Shown here in pieces: positions 19,110 through 27,077 of a DNA stretch of 64,000 nucleotides. This DNA is from Huiozyma naganishii CBS 8797. Taxonomy: Eukaryota; Ascomycota; Saccharomycetes; Saccharomycetales; Saccharomycetaceae. Both the position numbers and the translations under genes were made by a program. The stretch lies in assembly GCF_000348985.1 (NCBI RefSeq), contig NC_035924.1:806001-870000 (forward strand). Direction: 5' to 3'. The notes under the pieces were generated by a model. The model made no database searches. It was not told where the DNA came from and saw only the letters and a program-made list of their open reading frames with translations. Positions within the stretch are counted from its first letter, which is position 1. Every line of letters starts with the position of its first letter.

Positions 19110-20903
19110 ATGTCGACCAACCAGCTGCTGCTGACGAAGGAGAAGGTGAAGACCAAGACTGCAATCACGTCGGAACAGTCTCAGAAACTGATACAGACGA
19201 TGCTGACAATGTCCTTCGGGTGTTTGGCGTTTCTGCGAGGGCTGTTCCCTGATGACAGTTTCCTGGATCAAAGGTTTGTGCCGGAGAAAACCGAGAAGAA
19301 CTACAACAAGGACACTATCTCCCAATCTAACTCGATAAAGATCAAGACGCTTGTCCGTGGGAAGTCAAAGGAGGTGGACCTGCTGCTGGATTGGCTGGAA
19401 AAGGGGGTTTTCCAGTCAATCAGATTGAAGTATCTCAAGGCTTTGAGTCTGGGTGTGTTTCTTGATGAGAACAACCCTACGGAACTCTTGGAGAACTATA
19501 CTTTCTCCTTTGAATACGATGAGGCCAATAACATCTCTTTGCAAATTACCCACGGAGATGAGAAGGAAAAGCCAATATCGCTTCTGGACTCCAGGAGGAT
19601 GGTTCAACAACTGATGAGAAGATTCATTATTATCACTCAGTCCCTCGAACCACTGCCAGAGAAGAAGTTCTTAAGTATGAGGCTACTATTCAATGAGAAC
19701 ACGGACCCAGAGTACCAACCAAACTTGTTCAGGGACGCTACAAACGATGAAAGAGCCACTATCAAAATTCCATCACAGACGAACCCAGATGTTTTAACCG
19801 CTGGAACTTTAAACACAAAACATCACAGAGTCGATTTGAAAGTGTTGTCTAGTCTGGAGGGCAGAAACGAATTGAACCCTGAGGAACAGTCCTTCGATGT
19901 AATCGATCCATTTGAACAACTCACAGATACATTCGATCAATGTTCTCTCAAGGCGGGCTCCCAATTGGGGGCCCTAGCAGTCGACGATAGCCAAACTACT
20001 AATCATTTGGGTGAACTTCTTAAATCGTCTCAGGGGAGCATTCTCCCCACACAATCCGTCACCAGTGAGAGAGACCCTAACAAAACTTGTGATTGTGCGT
20101 TACCTTGTCCACAGGGGGTAACCACAGTAAGGATCTGTAGAGTATGTCGCAAAGCAGTCCACGCACTATGCTATGGGAATCCCAGGGGCACCATTATCGA
20201 TTCCTGTTTTTCGTGTCTAGACGGCGGGGAACTGTCCCTCCCTCAAACTTACTTCAAGGATTTGATGATGCTGAGGAAATGCTACAAATTTATGACCAAA
20301 AGCAGAGGCGTGCTACCAAATACGTTGTCCGCTTTTGTGGAAAAGATAGTATGTCAGAGGGATATCGATGAAGAGGTCAAAGAGAGAATCGCTTTCTGCT
20401 TTTCAGTGTTTCTTCAAGACGGTGTACTAGTTTTGCCCGATGTGCGGGCAAAACAGTCAAGGACAAATACAAACGAAATGTTATTCGATATTCCAGGTGT
20501 CATTGATCCCAATGGCCATCCGATAGATTCCTCGAAACCTTTATTCGTGGCATTCAAATTTGGAATCCAAATATCCAACGTGTGCTATTCAGATGCTTTT
20601 GCCATCTCTAAACAAGAATTGCAACTCTGGCTCCAAGATGTTCAAAATTTAAGACAAAATCTGGCAGAGTCGTTGCCTTCCTCCTGCGACTTACAGGAGT
20701 TGAATATTGAAGACAACGATACAGCGATCAAGATCCCCTCTGGGAACAAAAGAAAGCATCTGGACTTACAGCAGTACTTGAAGACAAACGATAGTTCTGT
20801 GATCGCGGACACGCTGGATATCAACGAAACGACTCTCGTCGAAAAACCCAAGAAATTCAGAAGAATTAGTGTCTCTAAGAAAACATTAAAGAGCGTATGG
20901 TGA
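19110..20903 (+). CDS. HOP1: Meiotic HORMA-domain axis protein Hop1
   Basis: A 597-residue Hop1 (605 in S. cerevisiae), a meiotic chromosome axis protein that recruits the Mek1 checkpoint and biases repair toward the homologue. The N-terminal HORMA domain (about residues 15-250) is strongly conserved, with LTMSFGCLAFLRGLFPDD and SLLDSRRMVQQLMRRFI. A cysteine-rich zinc-binding PHD-like region covers residues 327-369. The C terminus ends ISVSKKTLKSVW, matching the S. cerevisiae closure motif that HORMA domains grip. SQ/TQ sites suitable for Mec1/Tel1 lie in the linker (SSQGS, PTQS). An in-frame ATG 57 bases upstream is rejected because MSTNQLL aligns with the S. cerevisiae start. Confidence 0.96.
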   Translation: MSTNQLLLTKEKVKTKTAITSEQSQKLIQTMLTMSFGCLAFLRGLFPDDSFLDQRFVPEKTEKNYNKDTISQSNSIKIKTLVRGKSKEVDLLLDWLEKGVFQSIRLKYLKALSLGVFLDENNPTELLENYTFSFEYDEANNISLQITHGDEKEKPISLLDSRRMVQQLMRRFIIITQSLEPLPEKKFLSMRLLFNENTDPEYQPNLFRDATNDERATIKIPSQTNPDVLTAGTLNTKHHRVDLKVLSSLEGRNELNPEEQSFDVIDPFEQLTDTFDQCSLKAGSQLGALAVDDSQTTNHLGELLKSSQGSILPTQSVTSERDPNKTCDCALPCPQGVTTVRICRVCRKAVHALCYGNPRGTIIDSCFSCLDGGELSLPQTYFKDLMMLRKCYKFMTKSRGVLPNTLSAFVEKIVCQRDIDEEVKERIAFCFSVFLQDGVLVLPDVRAKQSRTNTNEMLFDIPGVIDPNGHPIDSSKPLFVAFKFGIQISNVCYSDAFAISKQELQLWLQDVQNLRQNLAESLPSSCDLQELNIEDNDTAIKIPSGNKRKHLDLQQYLKTNDSSVIADTLDINETTLVEKPKKFRRISVSKKTLKSVW

Positions 20904-21067
20904 TCCCTGCTCAGAATAAAGATTGGCTTTACTATATTTTGCATCAGTTTACGAATGTTTATTAACCCAATAACACTCCTTCCCCCCTCCCCCTCTTTAT
21001 CATTAAATAAAATTATTTTATATACCCTAGCATGTACTTTTAACCCACTGGTCTCAATACCATGATA

Positions 21068-22336
21068 TCAACTAGTTCCATCAAAAGCAAAACTGTCCGT
21101 GTCACTGACGTTCGTCAAATCGTTAAGATCCATCGTATCGTTATCTGACGAAACTGAATTAGGTAGGGTGCTTCTATTGACCGTATCATTGTTCACAATG
21201 ATTCCCTCAGCTTTATTTTCCAACTCAAGTACTTTCTGTCTTTTCTCCTGTATTCTTCGGTCGATCTCTCTTTCATTACGCTGTAATTGAACAACGATAT
21301 CTTCTAGCCGTCTACACTGGCTTTCACACAATGTATCACCCCGGATAACTATATTCAAATTGGCTGACTCTATAAGCAGCTCTACATCTTCCCTTATTGT
21401 CTTTTCCTCGATTCCCAAAGTTCTCGAAAGGTACCCTATTTGGATCTCACAGGATACTTTGAAATAAAAGTAGTATATCTTGGACCTCATTACCAATTGA
21501 GCAAACGGCCATGCGTCTACAAGATACGGGCTCTGTAAACACTCCTCTGCTATCTCATTCCCCTGCCACAGGGAGAAAAACTTGTTAAAACTAGTGTTCA
21601 GTAGAAGCCTTAGACTTCTTAAACATAGTGGGAAATGCTCGAAAAATGGTACTGCCTCCCTCAGGTATATGAAGTCATTATAGCTTTCCAAGGGGATCGA
21701 TATAAGGCATGAAATGGTGATCATCAAGTTAATCTCTTTGTCCGTAAGCAAAACGTTCCTGGCCGGTATAGGTGGAGTGTTGAGCAAGTCTGGGTCTATA
21801 CTTAGCCATTTGAAGAAATACTGGCAACATTTGAAGAACTTCTTCTGCATGTAAAAACTGGCCGCGACCAAAACACGTATTCGTCTACACGCCTCTTGCT
21901 CCTTCACAGTTAACTCAGGAAAATTGACAATGTTTTGTATCCTTTGTTCCAACTCTTCCACCCCTTTGAAGTTCTTACACAAGATAAGAAACTTGATGGT
22001 TTCCTCCAATTGTCTATAATACCGATCTCTTGTCACACGTTTATTTTGCAGGAAGTACTGAGCTTCACCGAATTTATGAGATATAACTTTACGAAGCAAC
22101 TGAGCGTCGTAATCTGGGGAAGCATTGTTGCTTGGTACGTGGTGAGGCTTATCGATCTGCAGCCCACTTGCCTCGTTGAGAATATCCCAATGCGGCGTGT
22201 CAAAACATTTGATATCCTGGAGGAAATTCATGGCTGCTACCGCACATTGTCTCCGTTCCTCAATGGTACCAACCTCATGCGAGATCAAATAAGCGACTCT
22301 TTCAAGGTAGAACAAGCCTTTGTCACTATGCGGCAT
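21068..22336 (-). CDS. PCI8: Pci8-like COP9 signalosome / eIF3-associated PCI protein
   Basis: A 422-residue protein in the place of S. cerevisiae PCI8 (YIL071C, 444 residues), a subunit of the reduced yeast COP9 signalosome that also contacts eIF3. The N-terminal two thirds is helical and TPR-like. A PCI/winged-helix region is plausible at about residues 270-350, with VSCEIQIGYLSRTLGIEEKTIREDVELLI, followed by a basic coiled helix (RRLEDIVVQLQRNEREIDRRIQEKR) and an acidic tail. The family diverges fast, so the call depends on the PCI-like C-terminal segment and on the gene order HOP1-PCI8-MAM33. Confidence 0.83.
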   Translation of the reverse strand: MPHSDKGLFYLERVAYLISHEVGTIEERRQCAVAAMNFLQDIKCFDTPHWDILNEASGLQIDKPHHVPSNNASPDYDAQLLRKVISHKFGEAQYFLQNKRVTRDRYYRQLEETIKFLILCKNFKGVEELEQRIQNIVNFPELTVKEQEACRRIRVLVAASFYMQKKFFKCCQYFFKWLSIDPDLLNTPPIPARNVLLTDKEINLMITISCLISIPLESYNDFIYLREAVPFFEHFPLCLRSLRLLLNTSFNKFFSLWQGNEIAEECLQSPYLVDAWPFAQLVMRSKIYYFYFKVSCEIQIGYLSRTLGIEEKTIREDVELLIESANLNIVIRGDTLCESQCRRLEDIVVQLQRNEREIDRRIQEKRQKVLELENKAEGIIVNNDTVNRSTLPNSVSSDNDTMDLNDLTNVSDTDSFAFDGTS

Positions 22337-22726
22337 GGCCTACTGCGTTCGTAATTTTATCAGGGTTTGGTTCAGGTACTTTCTAATGAAGCTGTAATTA
22401 ACTCGCAAGGAGATTTTTAATATTTTTAGGTGGGAAGCTCAGACTGCCATCCGAGCACACTTAAATGAGGAAAAAGATCCGTGTATACCCTACTGATTGT
22501 ATCAAGAAAAGCTTCTATCCACAACATATACACATGTATATACAGGGCAGCTGGTAAATCATCGTCAAAAAATCAGTTTTCCTTTCTTCTTTTATTTTCC
22601 CCTTCAAAATTCAAAGGATTCTCTCTATCGTTACCGTATACATTGGGACGACAGAAGACAAACAGAATATCATTATATACAAGATCTGGGACGGGGGTTG
22701 GCTTTAAACTGTCAAAACACCAGAAT
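22337..22726. other. PCI8 promoter and MAM33 3' region
   Basis: A/T-rich DNA with no supported gene; two overlapping frames at 22481-22756 are shadows without family features. Confidence 0.5.
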
Positions 22727-23524
22727 TTAATCGAAAAATCTCTTCATGTTTTGTAACCAGGAAACGTACTCAGCGCCCTCTTTGAATTCAGAGTAAGCAC
22801 TAATAAAGGACGCCAACTCCTCGTTGATCCCTCTGCTTTCCAAGTAAATCTCCAATGTTTCTTGCAGTTCCTCATCTAGGTTAGAAAATGGTGGGCCATG
22901 GTACACCGCATCTTTCTTGACTTGAGCCTCGGCGGTGTCGTCTAATGCCAGCTCTGCGGAAGTATATGGCGTGATGCTGTCAACAAAGAAGGACCTGTCT
23001 TGCAAGTTCATTAGTAAATCGAAAGACAGAGCAGAACCATCGCTTTCTTTGGCTACAACAACGTTGACATTAGCAAAGTTATCGGCCATGGAATCAAAGT
23101 CCTCCTCACCGGCGTCGTCGTCTGCCAAATTTTCTTCCACTGGGGCCTCGTCGAAGGGCAGATTGGCTACCTGTGCCACATCAAAGAATACACGAACAGT
23201 TTCGCCATTATCCGTTTTTCTGACAATCTGTGCCTCGTTCTGTCCCTTGTTCTCGACGACATCGAATTTATACTTCGTCAAGTAGTCCTTAAACAATGCG
23301 GGCACTTCGTCCGAAAACGACTCAGTCTCCACTTTTATCTCAGATTTAAGGATATCGCTGACGTTTTGTCTTTGCTGGTCCCCTCTTACTTGGGTCGTCA
23401 AAAATGTCCTGACAGGGGCGGAAGTAACAGTCAACCTTTTCAAAGATTGAGACACAGCAGTGGTTCTCGTTATAGCGCACACTGGGGTTTTCGTAGCAGC
23501 ACGGCGTAATACACTCAGAAACAT
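22727..23524 (-). CDS. MAM33: Mitochondrial acidic matrix protein Mam33 (p32 family)
   Basis: A 265-residue p32/gC1qR-family protein (266 in S. cerevisiae) of the mitochondrial matrix, linked in yeast to mitochondrial translation and respiratory adaptation. The first about 45 residues form an arginine/serine/threonine-rich import signal ([15 protein letters not shown] through RTFLTTQ). The mature part is very acidic, with [20 protein letters not shown] in the loop, and ends in the conserved helix [30 protein letters not shown] box lies about 80 bases upstream. PCI8 is the neighbour on one side, as in S. cerevisiae; on the other side a foreign-looking gene separates it from RPS24. Confidence 0.95.
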   Translation of the reverse strand: MFLSVLRRAATKTPVCAITRTTAVSQSLKRLTVTSAPVRTFLTTQVRGDQQRQNVSDILKSEIKVETESFSDEVPALFKDYLTKYKFDVVENKGQNEAQIVRKTDNGETVRVFFDVAQVANLPFDEAPVEENLADDDAGEEDFDSMADNFANVNVVVAKESDGSALSFDLLMNLQDRSFFVDSITPYTSAELALDDTAEAQVKKDAVYHGPPFSNLDEELQETLEIYLESRGINEELASFISAYSEFKEGAEYVSWLQNMKRFFD

Positions 23525-23855
23525 GGTAGCAGTGTGAGTCTAATGAGCGCACGTCGTGTTACAAGTTTGCACCTCTCAGCAATGGCGACAGTCAAAGTCG
23601 ACGACCAATTTCAATATTCGTAGGAATTTAAATATCAGTTCTATATTTTTTTAGTCTTTGAAACGATATCACAGTATTCCACACGACAGTTGTATGTGAT
23701 TCATAAAGAATCAAGACAACGCATACCATGCGGCAATGTGATACAATAGTATATTTAGAAAAGATATATCCGTACAGACTCTGGTAATAGACTTCCATTT
23801 CCCACCCATTGACGATTAGTAAGCCGAAGATTGGTCAAAATCAGTTACGACACGT
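23525..23855. other. MAM33 promoter and 3' end of the killer-like gene
   Basis: A/T-rich intergenic DNA with a CCAAT box at about 23605-23609 and no gene. Confidence 0.5.
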
Positions 23856-24665
23856 CTAACAGTATTTACTGGACGATCCAGTAGAACAACCAAGTCTGTA
23901 ATTTTCGTCACCAGTTCTTGGAGCGTCCACATGTTGGACTACACTCCACGAGGAGCATGTGTTACCGAACAGACCCTTCGAACATTTCCTGTGCTGGATC
24001 TTAGCATAGGCAACGTTTTGTTGGTACCAAATTTGGCCGACTTTACCGTGATCCACAGGACAAGAGTAAGTACCACCACGGGTAATGGTCTTGGCAAATG
24101 GGTAGGACAAGCAGCCCCGTAGGATATTGTCGTCAAAATCGTTTCTGAAGCCGCTGCAGGAGTAAGAATAACCCCATCCTAGACTGATTGGCCTTCTGAA
24201 AGGGTTCCCCCAACCACAGTGGGAGATGGGGTACCATGGGGACCACCAACAACCTTGTTCAATGGTAACATACTCGTCCCAAGAACACAACCATCCACCA
24301 ACCACATGCATTACCAAACATCTCTTATGCAATGGGTGGTCTTCCGAGATGGTATCGTTATCACCAACATATTTTTTGGTCAAGTTGGCGTAAACGGACT
24401 CGTTACCTCTCAAAACGATGTCAGTGTTAGCAAAATCCTCAAAAACATCGGTGACGTTTACCCCGTCGGCTAAATTTACAATGTCTGAACCGTTGCTGGA
24501 CACGTGAACTAAACCTTCACCGATGGCCAAATCAGTCTTGTTCTCAACACCTGCACTGCTGCTGTTGAATGATATGTAGTCGACTGCAGCGACTACTTGA
24601 ACGAAAGAAAGAATGGCTATAAGGCACCACGCTAGGCCTGATCGTTTGGTTAGCGTATTAAACAT
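23856..24665 (-). CDS. Secreted Cys-rich precursor with killer-toxin-like architecture
   Basis: A 269-residue secretory precursor of unrecognised family. Residues 1-28 form a classic signal peptide (charged start, hydrophobic core LAWCLIAILSFV, AAV end). Residues 29-115 form an acidic pro-region with seven N-glycosylation sequons (N34, 42, 58, 70, 88, 94, 103). It ends at Lys114-Arg115, a Kex2 cleavage site. The predicted mature part (116-269) has eleven cysteines, many Trp and Gly, and no N-x-S/T sequon. A glycosylated pro-region, Kex2 cut and disulfide-rich product is the layout of yeast killer toxins, but no specific toxin family is identified and the activity is inferred only. A TATA box at 24764-24770 lies between this ATG and an in-frame ATG at 24776, favouring this start. 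The gene is absent between MAM33 and RPS24B in S. cerevisiae. Confidence 0.8.
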   Translation of the reverse strand: MFNTLTKRSGLAWCLIAILSFVQVVAAVDYISFNSSSAGVENKTDLAIGEGLVHVSSNGSDIVNLADGVNVTDVFEDFANTDIVLRGNESVYANLTKKYVGDNDTISEDHPLHKRCLVMHVVGGWLCSWDEYVTIEQGCWWSPWYPISHCGWGNPFRRPISLGWGYSYSCSGFRNDFDDNILRGCLSYPFAKTITRGGTYSCPVDHGKVGQIWYQQNVAYAKIQHRKCSKGLFGNTCSSWSVVQHVDAPRTGDENYRLGCSTGSSSKYC

Positions 24666-24763
24666 GTTCAATACACTGTTTAGATGGTATCTTTTGGGAA
24701 CGGACTGAAAGTAATGATGAAGGGCATGTAAAACATTTATCCGAACACCTTCTCTCTCCTTTC

Positions 24764-24770
24764 TTATATA
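24764..24770 (-). promoter_or_regulatory. TATA box of the killer-like gene
   Basis: TATATAA on the minus strand lies about 100 bases upstream of the chosen start, a normal yeast TATA distance. Presence of a TATA box suggests regulated rather than constitutive expression. Confidence 0.55.
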
Positions 24771-24776
24771 TTGCAA

Positions 24777-25865
24777 AGGTACTTGGCCATCTGTTAACAG
24801 AAACGCTCATCGTGCACAAACCAAAATGTTGGCGGTAACAGGACTTTCACACATTTCAACTACATATGAGACGGAAACCAAAGAACCCTACTTGTTTGTA
24901 GTCAAAGAATGTTCTTCGAGACAGCTTCTACATGAGAAGCTCTTGCCGATGCCCCTTTTGAGTCGAACTTACTCCTGCTAGGGATAACTACTGCCTACTA
25001 CTTAAGGAACATAAGACACATCCCTAACTACACATTTAAACTGGAACGCTTTGCTGATCACTAGTGTACAGAATAGTAGTGCAGTACTAAAAAAATACTT
25101 AATGTGAGAGACCGCTTATACCACGGTGAGTTCATACCATGTGTAGAAGAATCATATCAAGAATATTTGGGTAACGGAGACCATTCTTTCAGCCAATGAC
25201 TTTCCCTTCCCACTTCATAACCTCTCCCGAGAAAATCCTTGTTTGGAAAATCAGTTCATGTTGTAGCACAAAAATACTAACTAGTTTCATATTATGATAT
25301 GCATTTCCCGTGGTGGTTGGCTGCAGAATGCACCAACAGCCTGAAGACCGTTCAAGTCGTATTACCTGTACGTGCTCTCTTTCTTTTCTTCGCTTTCAGA
25401 GGGAAGACATATTTTATTTTCATTTGTAGGGATACTGCTCTAACTGGGTTTAGTGGGGTATTCGTTCTTATTTTCTTTAAAAGGTGCGTCCCGTACCTGC
25501 GTCTTCAGGCCACATATATAACTCTCTTTAAACCATGGTACCACTTTAGACTATATACACCCAGTTGTACAACTACTTTACTTGCTTGAAGATGGCATCG
25601 TATTTGTAATTCTGATAGTGTGTTTAGCGATCTATTTCCAATGTCTCTTGGAAGACACAAGTCAAGAAACTTGAATACTTATCGGTAAAACATTTGCGGC
25701 AATCCTTTGAGTAGTGAACTTACTAAAGATCACACTTCTTCAATGTTTCTTTTTCATATTGTATTGTATTATAATAACTTAAAGTGATATACATGTATAC
25801 ACACTAAGGGTGATAGAAAGGTGGATCATGAGTTTGTCTGACGGTCCTGAGCTTCCCTATCATGC
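24777..25865. other. Long gene-free region beside the killer-like gene
   Basis: About 1.1 kb without a supported gene. A 96-codon frame at 25299-25589 on the plus strand is hydrophobic but looks random. No tRNA, long repeat or recognisable transposon sequence was seen. The unusual emptiness next to a lineage-specific gene could mark decayed insertions. Confidence 0.5.
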
Positions 25866-26709
25866 TTAATCAGCGTTACGACGGGCAACCTTCTTCGCTC
25901 TTCTCTTACCGGTACCGAAGACCTTCTTGTCTCTGTTCTTCTTTTGCTTTCTTTGTTGTCTGGAGGCCTTCTCGACCTTTTCAGCCAAACCGTATCTGAC
26001 CAATCTGTAGGTAGGTTCGAACTTCTTGGCATCGGCAACGGAGTTGTAGACTAGACCGAACCCAGTGGACTTGGCACCACCGAATTGCGTTCTGAAACCA
26101 AAACGGAAAACGGCATCCTTTTCAGCCTTGTAAACCTCAGCGATTTTCTCTCTTAGTTCGTCCTTAGAGACATTGGCTCTGTTTGGGTGCAGAACATCAA
26201 CGACGAACTGCTTTCTAGCCAAAAGTGGATTGGAGATGACCTTTCTGGTACGGATAGTGACACTGTCGGACTATTGAAAACAAGGATATGCATGTTGATG
26301 CAAAACAATTAAGGCATGTTAGTAACGATGAGATTAGGATACCATTGTGTGGATATTTTCAAACGAATACGCTGTATGTTACGAAAGAGGTCGATTGGTC
26401 GTATCAACAGAACTTATTGAACGAATGATGGAATAGGCATAAAACATTTAAAACCATACATTTTGTTAATACCTTTATTGCCGCCCTCCAGTTTGGTTCA
26501 TATAATCAAATGAGTAATATACAATGTTCTGTTCCGTGGAGTTCCTCAAATATGTCATTATATGTTATGAGCGATGGCATCTGAATAACCTGATCTTAAA
26601 AGTGATAATAGTGCTACCATCAAGCCCTAAATTGACCAAAAAATACCCCCAAAATCCGACCTCAACACGCTAGTTCGCTTCATTTTCGTTAGCTTCAATT
26701 ACATACCAT
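25866..26709 (-). CDS. RPS24B: 40S ribosomal protein eS24, spliced
   Basis: A 135-residue eS24 of the small ribosomal subunit, the same length as in S. cerevisiae and nearly identical. Exon 1 is just the start codon (26707-26709); exon 2 is 25866-26270, beginning [15 protein letters not shown]. Joined, the coding sequence is 408 bases including the stop. The intron falls directly after the ATG, exactly as in S. cerevisiae RPS24A and RPS24B. Without splicing the only open start would be Met at the [10 protein letters not shown] position, giving a truncated protein missing conserved N-terminal residues. Its position beyond MAM33 makes it the RPS24B (YIL069C) copy. A Rap1 site lies upstream at 27014-27024. 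Confidence 0.97.
26271..26706 (-). other. Spliceosomal intron of RPS24B (436 bases)
   Basis: On the minus strand the intron begins GTATGT (26706-26701), has a perfect TACTAAC branch point (26324-26318) and ends CAATAG at 26271, about 48 bases after the branch point. These are the budding yeast consensus signals. Its length resembles the S. cerevisiae RPS24 introns. No snoRNA was recognised inside. Confidence 0.95.
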
Positions 26710-26944
26710 TTTCTGATGCACTTGTTTTAGCCCTTTAAGCTTACTAACTAAACCTTCAAGAGCAAGCTTGTTTGCTCATACACAGATATCTATCTAAAGC
26801 CTTCTTCTTTTTCCCGTCTTTCTGCAGAACCACCGTTAGAGACCCCCAGCCTGGAGTGCTACCGGGGCCCCGCCTGGACCCCTCCTACCAAACGGTAACT
26901 CGTAGAAGGAAGTTTTTGTGTCTCCCAAACGCCAAGTTCCAAAT

Positions 26945-26951
26945 CGGGTAA
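26945..26951 (+). promoter_or_regulatory. Reb1-type site in the RPS24B promoter
   Basis: CGGGTAA is the Reb1 core. It lies about 240 bases upstream of the RPS24B start codon, in a promoter that also has a GC-rich patch (26840-26895) and a Rap1 site. Confidence 0.4.
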
Positions 26952-27013
26952 TATACACATCAACGAAAAATATCTATAAAAAAATAAAATAAAACAAAAA
27001 AAAAATGAAGAAA

Positions 27014-27024
27014 TGTACGGATGT
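27014..27024 (-). promoter_or_regulatory. Rap1 site of RPS24B
   Basis: On the RPS24B strand the sequence reads ACATCCGTACA, matching the HOMOL1/Rap1 element AACATCCRTRCA of ribosomal protein promoters. It lies about 305 bases upstream of the ATG. RPL12 has the same element in the same orientation. Confidence 0.75.
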
Positions 27025-27077
27025 AAAAAAGGACACTCGAACTGCTTGAGTTCAGTTTACTCATTGATACCGTAAGT

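Noticed and set aside
25299..25589. A 96-codon hydrophobic frame as an immunity or partner gene of the killer-like gene
   Set aside because: The peptide has random-looking composition and no clean membrane topology, and the start context is poor. A partner role would be pure guesswork.
25866..26222. RPS24 read as an unspliced 118-residue protein starting [10 protein letters not shown]
   Set aside because: It lacks 17 conserved N-terminal residues, and perfect splice sites and branch point place the true start codon at 26709.
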